A stretch of 26,155 bases of DNA from Desulfonema limicola (lineage in GTDB: Bacteria; Desulfobacterota; Desulfobacteria; Desulfobacterales; Desulfosalsimonadaceae). Positions 9,157 to 16,509 of this stretch are shown one piece after another (position 1 is the stretch's first letter; the number at the start of each line of letters is the position of its first letter). The stretch spans positions 1-26,155 of the forward strand of contig DYLE01000007.1 in NCBI GenBank assembly GCA_020722245.1, in the 5' to 3' direction. Below the pieces are notes generated by a model, which worked only from the letters and a program-made list of their open reading frames with translations, ran no database searches and was not told where the DNA came from. The position numbers and the translations under genes are program-made.

Positions 9157-10074
9157 TCACCTTCCCATCACCGCGTCGAAAAATTCAGGATGATCATTTT
9201 GCCATTGGAGCGGATTTTTGCAAAACTTCTCATAAGCGGTGAGCACGGTAGCCGGATCCCCCTGCATCACGATCCTTCCCTTGTCCAGCCACAGGACCTT
9301 ATGGCAGATTTTTTTCAACTGCCCGGGCTCATGGGAGATGATGAGGGCGCAGCTCGCCAGGGATTGGAGGTTGGCCAGTCTTTCAATGGCCTTATCCCTG
9401 AACGCCTTGTCGCCTGTGGCCATGACCTCATCCAAAATAAGGATATCCGGTCGAATCGCGGTGGCAATGGAAAAACCCAGGCGGCTTTTCATCCCGCTGG
9501 AGTAGGTTCGCACCGGTTCATCCATAAACTCGCCGATATCGGCAAACTCCTCGATTTCCGGCATTCTTTTTTGGATTTCAGTGGAATCAAGCCCCAGCAG
9601 GCTGCCGCTGATATACACGTTTTCCCGGCCGGTGAGCCGTTTTTCAAACCCCACCCCCAGGGCCAGCAGTTGGACCCGTCCGTTGATCCTCACCCGTCCC
9701 TTGTCCGGCAGGTAAACCCTGGTACAGACCAGGGATAATGTGCTTTTTCCCGATCCATTCCGGCCGATCACGCCCAGGGTTTCCCCCCGGTGAAGGGTAA
9801 ACGAGATTTCCTTTAACGCCCAGAAATCCCGTTTTCTTTTTTTAAAAAGCAGTTCAAAAAGGGAAGCATGCTTTTGAAAGCACAGGCCGACCCGATCAAA
9901 CACGATCATGGGGGAAGCCGTGTCCTCTGAAGAACTGCCGGATAGGGAATCCTGGAAATCGGCGTCCGCCCGGGCCGGTGAAGGATTTCCCTTTTCTTTT
10001 TCCCGGTCGGCCTGGTGGCCCGGTTCATGGGTTTGATTTTTTAGGTCGAGGGGTTTAGAGCATTTTGGGCACAT
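9157..10074 (-). CDS. wzt: Polysaccharide ABC transporter ATP-binding protein (Wzt/KpsT/TagH type), 305 aa
   Basis: This is the ATPase that drives glycan export across the inner membrane with the neighbouring permease. Motifs: Walker A GRNGSGKST at 104-112, the polysaccharide-family segment GVGFEKRLTGRENVY, signature YSSGM at 191-195, Walker B Asp/Glu at 215-216 (DILILDEV) and H-loop SHE. The protein ends soon after the ATPase, so it lacks the C-terminal carbohydrate-binding domain of Wzt proteins that read modified chain ends. The first 55 residues are hydrophilic and low in complexity and begin MCPKCSKPLD. An internal ATG at 9909 would start exactly at the conserved MIVFDRVGLCF. The 10074 start overlaps the permease gene by 20 bases and has an AAGGG upstream, so coupling is plausible. 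The true start is open. Confidence 0.92.
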   Translation of the reverse strand: MCPKCSKPLDLKNQTHEPGHQADREKEKGNPSPARADADFQDSLSGSSSEDTASPMIVFDRVGLCFQKHASLFELLFKKRKRDFWALKEISFTLHRGETLGVIGRNGSGKSTLSLVCTRVYLPDKGRVRINGRVQLLALGVGFEKRLTGRENVYISGSLLGLDSTEIQKRMPEIEEFADIGEFMDEPVRTYSSGMKSRLGFSIATAIRPDILILDEVMATGDKAFRDKAIERLANLQSLASCALIISHEPGQLKKICHKVLWLDKGRIVMQGDPATVLTAYEKFCKNPLQWQNDHPEFFDAVMGR

Positions 10075-10840
10075 AGGGGGATACCCTTCGGAAAAACAGC
10101 AGTCCGGCCTGCAAAAGGATGAGGGCGCAGGCGAGGGTGATCAGAACAGGCCGCCAGTCAAACATCCGGCCATAGAAAAGAAGGTCGCGGACAGCGCCGA
10201 TCACATGGACCATGGGGTTTAAGGAATAGAGGAATTTTGCGTAGTCTGGAATGGATTCGATTCCGTAAATCTGTTCCGGCCCGTAGAGCACCGGGCTGAT
10301 GTACATTCCAAAACGCATGATGTAGGTGATCAGCTTTCCGGTATCCCGAATGTAGACCTCAAATACGGACAAAAAAAGCCCCGCTGCAAGGGCGAGAGCG
10401 ATCATCATAAATACCGGCACCACAATGGCCGGGGTGTGCACCCCCAATGCCGGCCAGTTCCAGACCATGATGATGACCAGCCCGATGGTGCAGAAGAAGG
10501 ATTGAACCAGGGGGGAGAGGATCACGTAAATCACCATGGGCAGGGAGGCCTGCTTGATCAACCCCTCGCTGCGGACCAGCGCGCTGGTGCAAAGGGTCAG
10601 GGATCGGGAAAAAGACTGCCAGGTGACCAGCCCGCATAACAGAAACAGGTGATAGTTTTCACCGCCCCGGTCAAAGACCACCTTCACCACAAAATAGTAA
10701 ACCATCATAAGAAACAGCGGGTCCAGGATCCACCAGAAAAACCCCAGGCGGGTGGTCGCCACCGTGGTTTTGATGTTCACATAAAACTGGGTGCTCAGGG
10801 CGTGCCGGTTTTCCCAGATATCAGAGACGAGTCTAATCAT
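10055..10840 (-). CDS. wzm: Polysaccharide ABC-2 type permease (Wzm/KpsM/TagG type), 261 aa
   Basis: This is the inner-membrane channel of the glycan exporter, working with the ATPase encoded immediately downstream. About six membrane segments are visible. The TRLGFFWWILDPLFLMMVYY block at residues 30-49 is characteristic of the family's N-terminal coupling region and first membrane helix. ISPVLYGPEQI, followed by FLYSLNPMVHVIGAVRDLL, is the conserved C-terminal half. Length is normal for the family. ATG 10840 has only a weak purine stretch before it. The upstream 190 bases contain a minus-strand terminator-like hairpin, so wzm either has its own short promoter or depends on read-through from the 844-aa glycosyltransferase gene. 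Confidence 0.92.
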   Translation of the reverse strand: MIRLVSDIWENRHALSTQFYVNIKTTVATTRLGFFWWILDPLFLMMVYYFVVKVVFDRGGENYHLFLLCGLVTWQSFSRSLTLCTSALVRSEGLIKQASLPMVIYVILSPLVQSFFCTIGLVIIMVWNWPALGVHTPAIVVPVFMMIALALAAGLFLSVFEVYIRDTGKLITYIMRFGMYISPVLYGPEQIYGIESIPDYAKFLYSLNPMVHVIGAVRDLLFYGRMFDWRPVLITLACALILLQAGLLFFRRVSPYVPKML

Positions 10841-10863
10841 GCAGCGTCAATGTATAATCTCTT

Positions 10864-10899
10864 AAAAAAAGGAGCTCAGGTTTTTTAACCACAGAGCTC
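10864..10899 (-). terminator. Rho-independent terminator-like hairpin, minus strand
   Basis: Read on the minus strand, GAGCTC (10894-10899) and GGTT pair with AACC and GAGCTC (10872-10877) around an A-rich loop, with a small bulge. They are followed directly by C and a run of seven T (10870-10864). This is a good intrinsic terminator layout for transcription coming from the 844-aa glycosyltransferase gene. It sits only 23 bases before the Wzm start codon. Part of its stem is the dispersed motif TTAACCACAGAG (10885-10896). Confidence 0.55.
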
Positions 10900-10917
10900 G
10901 CAAAGGACATAGAAAAA

Positions 10918-10955
10918 CTTCCACCTTCAGCCTTCTACCTTCTACCTTCCACCTT
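10918..10955. repeat. 7-bp tandem repeat, (CTTCYAC)5
   Basis: Five adjacent 7-base units are visible: CTTCCAC, CTTCAGC, CTTCTAC, CTTCTAC, CTTCCAC, followed by a partial CTT. The strand asymmetry (all pyrimidine-rich on +) and intergenic position are notable. Together with the terminator it fills the 190-base gap between wzm and the 844-aa glycosyltransferase gene. It could be a replication-slippage site that changes gap length. Confidence 0.8.
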
Positions 10956-11030
10956 AAAAATACCCCTCTCAAGATCACAAGCCTTTTTCATAAAAATCCA
11001 TCGATCAAGCCCAAGTTTTTGATACCATGC

Positions 11031-13565
11031 TTAACCTGCGGCTTCAGGAGAGTCAATTTTTTTTGTGGAACCCGGCGCTTTCTTTGGGATGCCCAGCCGC
11101 TCGGCGTGCTGAGCGTAGCTGAAATGTTGTTCCACATAGGCCAGCGCCTTTTTGACCTGGGCGTCATAATAGGCCGCGTCGGTCATCAAGGCCTCTATTT
11201 TTTTTAGGACCTCTGAAGGATCAGCGTAAACAGCGGCATCGGCAAACAATTCCCTGTAGACCGACGGAAGGATCACCGGAACGCCGGCGGCCATGGCTTC
11301 CACGATCACCCGGCCGAAGGATTCCACCCAATCCGGATGGGTGTAATACACAAACACATCCAGCTCTGAGAGAAACTCCCGGGGGTGCCTGGAACCGAAT
11401 TCATAGACCCGCCAGTTCCGGGGTAAATATCCGAGCACCTTCTGAGGGATCTCAGCCCCGCCGAGAATATGAACCTCATAGGGATGCGATTCCGGATATA
11501 CCTCAAGCAGTTCATCGATTCTTGCAGGCCATTTGCCGATATCATCCCGGGAGTGCCTGCCGATGATAATCCGATCCCTCGCGGGCGGACGGCGGCTCCG
11601 TCTCCACTGGGTCACATTGATGATGTTATACCAGTTTGTTTCGGCCAGTTGAATATGCCTGAGGTCTTCTCCATGATGGGCGACAATGGCGTTTCTGACC
11701 AGAGGGCCGATAGGGTGCCACAACCCGGTTTGACCGAAATAGAACGCCAAATTTTCGGCGCAGGTTTTAAAATCATAGTAAACCCGACCGTCTTTTCCAT
11801 AAAGCTTTAAGGGGGTCTGGTTGATGATGACCCGGACCTTCTGGGCCTGAATATCCGGAATAAACCGCTGCCGTTCCTGCAGGATGTTGGGGTGCCTTAA
11901 GATAAGCGTGTCGCAGGAGGCTTTTTCACCATAGACGATGAACCGGACGTTTTCGCCGTCCACCAGGGAGCGAACAGCCGGCTGGACATACCTTGTGGGT
12001 TCAAGATCATACCGTGACATCTGCACCAGCCCGGTGCGCAGCCCCAGCTCGGTCTGGACCTTTATTTCTTCGATGTTTGATGCGGTTGTTCCGCCGGGAA
12101 GCCGAAAATCAGAAACCATGATGACATCAAAATGGGGTCGGTCGGTGTTTGTGCTTTTCTGCGGAAGCATGAGTTCGGGCGCCGGAAACGGCCGCTTTTG
12201 TTGAGGGAAATCGACAAACAGGGAGACCCCCCTTTGATGGTGGAAATCATGGCTTTCCCGGTACTCCCTGCGCGCACCCATGAAAAACCCTTCATACCCG
12301 AAGGTTTGGTTTCCTGTAAGCGAGCTTAAGGATTGCCTGACCATGGATACCGGGCCTGTGGTCAAGCGAACGATTTTTTTTTCGCCGAATAGCTTTTCAA
12401 GCCGCCGAACAAACTCTCCGTCCCCGCCGAAGCGGACAGAGTCCCAATAACCGGCCTTTTCCATCACCGGCAGTCTTCGAAACATCAAAGAGGACATATT
12501 GATCTGGATATACCTTCCAGGATTGCCCCTACGGTAAAATTTCAGGTTATCCTGGGCCCTGGAGAGTTGGGAAAGGTTGGCGATGACCTCTGGATGATCC
12601 AGCAGATGGATCACCTGTTTTTGGATTTTTTCCGGATGGGACCAGTCGTCTGCGTCATGGCAGGTGACGAAATCGCCGGCCGCCTGGGCCAGTCCTAAGT
12701 TCCTGGACACGTAGGCGCCCTGATTCAAGGCAGATCGGATCAGTCGAATGCGACAGTCCTTTTGGGCAAACCGCGTGACAACATCTGCGGTCTTGTCCTG
12801 GCTGTGGTCATCAATAACCAGGATTTCGAGGTTTTTCCAGGTCTGAAAGACCAGGGAGGAGAGGGCGGTTTCAATGGTTTTTTCGGCGTTATACGCCGGA
12901 ACAATAACGGTCACCAGGGGGGCTTCTTTGGATGATGCGCAAAACCCCGTTTTTTGTTCCATCTTCGGGGCCAGGCAATCAAACAATGGCTTTTGAGCGG
13001 ATGGGTAAACCGATATGCCGCCAAGACCGGAGAGCGCCAATGCCTTATTGATCCAGCGGATTTTCCCGGGCAGTTCTTGTTCCAGGTTCGCGGCGGCCAG
13101 GCAAAGGTCGGCATGGCATTTCCGCCGAAGCGCTCTGGCCAGTTCCCTGCGTCCTTTTTCGTGTTCCCCTAAAAGATCGCGGCATTCGCTCTTTAATACG
13201 GCGATGGCCCGCTGTTTTTCCACATCCCAGTTTCCCTGGGAGGCGGCCTTCAAGTACCCCAGGCATTTTTTGGCGTTTTCAGGGGCATACTGGTTGGCGT
13301 GCCATAAGGCCAGTTCCAAAGCGGCAGCCGGCTTAAAAATATTGTCATCCATGAGCCGTTGCAGTTCAACCAGGGTTTTTCCCACAAAGCCGAGACTGTA
13401 AAGACGGAGCCTGTGTTTCTGGAGCACCGAGGACTCCGTGACGAACAGCTTTTCGATGTTGAAAAAATAGGCAAAGACCCGGTAACCGGGCTGGATCAGG
13501 GGCCAGACCTTTGAGTTTCTGATCTTCACGGCCCAGTCAATGAGGGATTGGCGTTTGAAGTTCAA
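11031..13565 (-). CDS. Bifunctional GT2-GT4 glycosyltransferase, 844 aa
   Basis: This protein has three parts. Residues 1-215 are helical and rich in Ala/Leu/Lys, with possible TPR-like pairs, and are not recognised. Residues about 217-430 are a GT2 domain: VTVIVPAYNAEKTIETALSS, then VIDDHSQDKTADVV, then the DXD-type CHDADDW near 302. Residues about 480-820 are a GT4 domain: VIMVSDFRLPGGTTASNIEE at its start and FGRVIVEAMAAGVPVILPS near 756 as the donor-site EX7E-like motif. Two linkages could thus be made by one polypeptide. The start is a TTG at 13565 directly after an in-frame TAA and lacks a clear binding site; GTG 13529 is an alternative. It is transcribed toward wzm/wzt and divergently from the gene at 14054. 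The TTAACCACAGAG motif lies on both sides of it in opposite orientation. Confidence 0.88.
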   Translation of the reverse strand: MNFKRQSLIDWAVKIRNSKVWPLIQPGYRVFAYFFNIEKLFVTESSVLQKHRLRLYSLGFVGKTLVELQRLMDDNIFKPAAALELALWHANQYAPENAKKCLGYLKAASQGNWDVEKQRAIAVLKSECRDLLGEHEKGRRELARALRRKCHADLCLAAANLEQELPGKIRWINKALALSGLGGISVYPSAQKPLFDCLAPKMEQKTGFCASSKEAPLVTVIVPAYNAEKTIETALSSLVFQTWKNLEILVIDDHSQDKTADVVTRFAQKDCRIRLIRSALNQGAYVSRNLGLAQAAGDFVTCHDADDWSHPEKIQKQVIHLLDHPEVIANLSQLSRAQDNLKFYRRGNPGRYIQINMSSLMFRRLPVMEKAGYWDSVRFGGDGEFVRRLEKLFGEKKIVRLTTGPVSMVRQSLSSLTGNQTFGYEGFFMGARREYRESHDFHHQRGVSLFVDFPQQKRPFPAPELMLPQKSTNTDRPHFDVIMVSDFRLPGGTTASNIEEIKVQTELGLRTGLVQMSRYDLEPTRYVQPAVRSLVDGENVRFIVYGEKASCDTLILRHPNILQERQRFIPDIQAQKVRVIINQTPLKLYGKDGRVYYDFKTCAENLAFYFGQTGLWHPIGPLVRNAIVAHHGEDLRHIQLAETNWYNIINVTQWRRSRRPPARDRIIIGRHSRDDIGKWPARIDELLEVYPESHPYEVHILGGAEIPQKVLGYLPRNWRVYEFGSRHPREFLSELDVFVYYTHPDWVESFGRVIVEAMAAGVPVILPSVYRELFADAAVYADPSEVLKKIEALMTDAAYYDAQVKKALAYVEQHFSYAQHAERLGIPKKAPGSTKKIDSPEAAG

Positions 13566-13775
13566 TTTTTTTTAATCCGAGGGCAGTTTGCGTTCAGGGA
13601 GTCGGCCTTTGCTCATCGTTTCGATCCGCATAAAAGAACGACCGAGCCTTTTCCTCATAATTCGTTTCAGAATCTTTAAAGCGAAGGCATCGATTGAGTC
13701 AAATAAAAAGCTATCTATTCCGCTTTACGGTATTTTTGCAGAAAGTAACTTATCGGTTTTTATATATTATTTTTT

Positions 13776-13829
13776 ACCACAGGGAGCACAGAGAAAAAAA
13801 TGAAAATTCTTTTCTTTCTCTGTGGTTAA
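13776..13829. repeat. Imperfect palindrome of the ACCACAGAG dispersed-repeat type
   Basis: A perfect 10-base stem pairs CACAGAGAAA (13787-13796) with TTTCTCTGTG (13815-13824) across an 18-base AT-rich loop. An outer ACCACAG (13776-13782) could also pair with CTGTGGT (13820-13826). On the minus strand the right arm reads TTAACCACAGAG (13829-13818), identical to 10885-10896. From memory, motifs of this kind recur in intergenic DNA of many sulfate-reducer genomes; their role is unknown to me. Confidence 0.7.
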
Positions 13830-13895
13830 ATTTTTCATTCTGCTAACTGGGAAACCTGAGTTCTTTGGAAGATCGTGAAGCCGTGCGCGCGCGGA

Positions 13896-13922
13896 TAATC
13901 CATGGGGATCCGTGGCGGATTA
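13896..13922. repeat. Inverted repeat TAATCC...GGATTA
   Basis: TAATCC (13896-13901) and GGATTA (13917-13922) form a 6-base stem that extends inward with CCA/TGG after one bulged base. It lies in the divergent promoter region about 130 bases before the + strand gene. It could be an operator or a small hairpin; nothing else identifies it. Confidence 0.45.
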
Positions 13923-13974
13923 GAGCGGCCGGCCCGATGGAACCTGTTTTAAATGGCAGAAGAGGTCAAAATAC

Positions 13975-14002
13975 TTGAATAGCCGGTTCTTTCAGGTTAT
14001 AC
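13975..14002 (+). promoter_or_regulatory. Candidate sigma-70 promoter for the 14054 gene
   Basis: TTGAAT (13975-13980) is followed after 16 bases by TTATAC (13997-14002). Both hexamers are close to consensus and would place a start site about 40 bases before the ATG at 14054. This is a pattern match only. Confidence 0.35.
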
Positions 14003-14053
14003 CATTTTTGGTTTTACGGTTAAATCCGGGTCCAGATTCAAAAAGGCGAAAAC

Positions 14054-16480
14054 ATGGAAACTGCCCCCCATCGCGCCCTTGTTATTTTAGGGATGCATCG
14101 CAGCGGAATTTCGGTTTTAAGCGGGTGTCTAAGGCTTCTCGGCGTTTCATTTCACGAACCCGTTTCGCCCGAGCAATCCTCATCGGGTTCCGGTCATCCC
14201 CAAAAGAATGAGATCTGCCGCATTCATGAACGTCTGTTTCAGGATCTCGGAGGCGGCTGGGATATGCTTGAAGACCTGCCGACCGCCTGGCAGGACAGCC
14301 CGGCCGCGAAAACCGCAAAAAACTTAATTAGAAAAATCCTTCAGGAGGATCTTTCCCGTTCAAACCTTCTGGCTTTAAACGATCCGGGGCTTTGCCGCTT
14401 CATGCCCTTGTGGCTTGAGGTTTTTCATGAAGCGGGTGTTGTTCCGGTTTTTATCCATCTGCTGCGCCATCCCTGGGAGGTGGCCTGCTCCCTTCAGGTC
14501 AGGCATGGCACGGATCTGTCCAAAGGCCACCTGCTCTGGGCGCGTTACAATCGGGACGCTCTGGCGGCCTGCATGGCCTGCCCCAGCATCCGTGTCACCT
14601 ATGATCAGGTTTTGGCCGATCCGGTTTCCAGTTTTAAGGATATCGCCGAGGCTTTGGATATTGTTTATCCTTTAGGTCTGGAAGACCGATATCAGGAAAT
14701 TCTCGGGTGTGTAAAAGCGGAATCCAAGCATTTCCACTTCAGCCGCCATGAAGAAGATTTTCATTTCAGCCATGTATTCTGGCTCTATGATCAGTTGCGG
14801 CTGGGCCGGATGCGATCTGCGGATGTCAAGCCGGATTTATCGCACGCCGAGGGGGAAAGACAGGGAGAGGATAGGGGGGCAACCCTTGCAGATCCGCTGA
14901 TGAGAAAGGATGCTGTTGCGCCGTTCACGCGCTTGGACGTCGATGATGGATTATCCTTGTTTGATGATTTTTTTGGGTTTGTAAATCACTGTGAGCGGCT
15001 GGGTCTGGATTGGGGGGGGCAGCCCGGTCAGGGAGTTTTAAAGCCTGAGCTTTCAGCCGATGCGGTTTATGCCCGGGTTTGCTGTTTTGGCGGTCCACAA
15101 AAAGACGTCCCGCCGGATTCATTGGGATGGGAAAAGATTGTGCTTCCCGTCAATGAACCCTGTCGGTTTTCCTGGCCGATTCAGCAGACGGGGGTTTTAA
15201 AATCAATCAGGCTGCAATTTAATTTTACACAAAATCCTTTCCTGCTGCATGTTTTGGAGATCTGCGTGAAACAGAGTGTCACCGGCGAGGTGCTCTGGGG
15301 GCTTGACAAGGAAACCGGGTTTGATGCCTGCCGTGTTGAAAAAGAGGCGTTTTGCCTTTACAGCGGCGATCAGCTGCTGATTCTATCCAGCGGACACGAG
15401 ATTTGTCTTTTACTCCCCGCGTCGCCGGAACTGCCGGACCTCCCCTTAAGCCTTGAGGTTTTACTCCAGTCAAATCCCGACATGAAAGACCTGAGCCTCC
15501 TGTGGGCCCGTCATGAGGCCGAGTTGACCTCCCGTAAGACCCGGATTGAGGAACTGATCAAAAAAATTGAAATCCTGGAGCTGGATCTCAAAAGGAATCG
15601 TAAAAGCCTGGCGTCGTTAAAGGGGATGCATGAGACCGCCGAGTCCGAAAACCGCAAGGCCAGGGATCGTCTGGAGGCGGTGATCAAGGAAAAGCAGGGC
15701 CTCCTCACTCAACTTGAAACGCAACTCAAGGACGGAAAAGAAACGATTGTAAGGCTTGAGGGTCGTCTTGCGGACCAGGAGTCCTTAAGCCGCACCTATT
15801 TTTCCGAGCTGGCCAAATCGGAGCAGGCGCTGATCGCGGCCCAGGGCCGGGCCCAGGGTTTAATGGAAATGATTCGGACCCTGGAGAAGGACTTTAACGC
15901 GCTGACCGCATCGGTCCGATGGCGGATCGGAAACAAACTCACGCGATGCGCGGAGGCGTTGCTGCTTCGAAAAAAACAGCCTCTGGCTGTTGATCACATG
16001 AGAGAGGTGTTTGAACGGCTCAGGAAAGAACCGCCCGGCGGTCAATATCCGTCTTTGTTTCTGCAAAAGCCTTTTAAACGGTCTTTTCCACTGAAAACGC
16101 TCAACAAGTCCATGCGGCAACTGCAAAATGATTTGCAGGCGCTGAAAAATTCAAAGAGCTGGCGGCTGGGAAACGCCTTGATCCGCGGTTTGGAAATCCT
16201 GACCTTCACCCGCCGTCGGGAGCTGGCCGTGGATCATTTGGAAAAAATATTTGAGGCGTATGAAAAAATACCTGAATCTGCGAAAAATGAAAAATCCGTC
16301 ATCAAACTGCTCAAGCGATGCAGGAAGGATTTTTATGCCATTGAAAACTCCGCACGATGGAGAACCGGAAAGGGTATTTTTTCGTTTTTTGACGCCGTAT
16401 CCCTGAGAGGAAAAAGGCCCACCGTCATGGATCATATCCATGGGGTTTTTAAAGAATATGATGGGATCAATGATATATAG
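14054..16480 (+). CDS. Sulfotransferase-fold protein with coiled coil and triple C-terminal repeat, 808 aa
   Basis: Residues about 8-240 resemble the PAPS-dependent sulfotransferase family found in glycan clusters. The P-loop-like VILGMHRSGIS lies at 10-20 and the 3'-phosphate-site-like RHPWEVACSL starts at R138, followed by SKGHLLWARYN. In the P-loop, Ile19 replaces the usual Thr. A beta-rich domain (about 330-475) is shared with the next gene's product. Residues about 482-615 are a strong coiled coil (EELIKKIEILELDLKRN and onward). The tail has three related units around W623, W703 and W769, each with S.[RS]WR.G followed by AVDH or VMDH and a helical end. The N-terminal match suggests sulfation of a glycan, but the altered P-loop and the ruler-like tail allow a structural or chain-length role. 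AGGCG lies just before the ATG. Confidence 0.82.
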   Translation: METAPHRALVILGMHRSGISVLSGCLRLLGVSFHEPVSPEQSSSGSGHPQKNEICRIHERLFQDLGGGWDMLEDLPTAWQDSPAAKTAKNLIRKILQEDLSRSNLLALNDPGLCRFMPLWLEVFHEAGVVPVFIHLLRHPWEVACSLQVRHGTDLSKGHLLWARYNRDALAACMACPSIRVTYDQVLADPVSSFKDIAEALDIVYPLGLEDRYQEILGCVKAESKHFHFSRHEEDFHFSHVFWLYDQLRLGRMRSADVKPDLSHAEGERQGEDRGATLADPLMRKDAVAPFTRLDVDDGLSLFDDFFGFVNHCERLGLDWGGQPGQGVLKPELSADAVYARVCCFGGPQKDVPPDSLGWEKIVLPVNEPCRFSWPIQQTGVLKSIRLQFNFTQNPFLLHVLEICVKQSVTGEVLWGLDKETGFDACRVEKEAFCLYSGDQLLILSSGHEICLLLPASPELPDLPLSLEVLLQSNPDMKDLSLLWARHEAELTSRKTRIEELIKKIEILELDLKRNRKSLASLKGMHETAESENRKARDRLEAVIKEKQGLLTQLETQLKDGKETIVRLEGRLADQESLSRTYFSELAKSEQALIAAQGRAQGLMEMIRTLEKDFNALTASVRWRIGNKLTRCAEALLLRKKQPLAVDHMREVFERLRKEPPGGQYPSLFLQKPFKRSFPLKTLNKSMRQLQNDLQALKNSKSWRLGNALIRGLEILTFTRRRELAVDHLEKIFEAYEKIPESAKNEKSVIKLLKRCRKDFYAIENSARWRTGKGIFSFFDAVSLRGKRPTVMDHIHGVFKEYDGINDI
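15900..16478 (+). repeat. Three coding repeats S-x-R/S-W-R-x-G in the 808-aa protein tail
   Basis: Unit 1 has SVRWRIGNKL and LAVDHMREVFERL. Unit 2 has NSKSWRLGNAL and LAVDHLEKIFEAY. Unit 3 has NSARWRTGKGI and TVMDHIHGVFKEY. The conserved Trp codons start at 15920, 16160 and 16358, so the spacing is 80 and then 66 residues. Similar single SRSWRLT-type motifs commonly follow coiled coils in bacterial glycosyltransferases; three in series is unusual. Confidence 0.75.
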
Positions 16481-16509
16481 TAAAAAATAAAGTAGAAAAT
16501 TCCTTGGCC

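Larger units (their letters stand above)
13566..14053. other. Divergent intergenic region, 488 bp
   Basis: No convincing gene is present. The left 200 bases are AT-rich and should contain the promoter for the minus-strand glycosyltransferase, but no clear -35/-10 pair stands out. The middle holds the CACAGAG hairpin. A GC-rich patch follows with an inverted repeat (13896-13922), and the right end holds a plausible promoter for the + strand gene at 14054. Confidence 0.6.

Noticed and set aside
10918..10955. Short regular repeats considered as a CRISPR array
   Set aside because: Units are only 7 bases with no spacers; it is a simple tandem repeat.
13975..14211. Alternative frame starting before the 808-aa gene
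   Set aside because: It overlaps the start of the sulfotransferase-fold gene out of frame and shows no family features.
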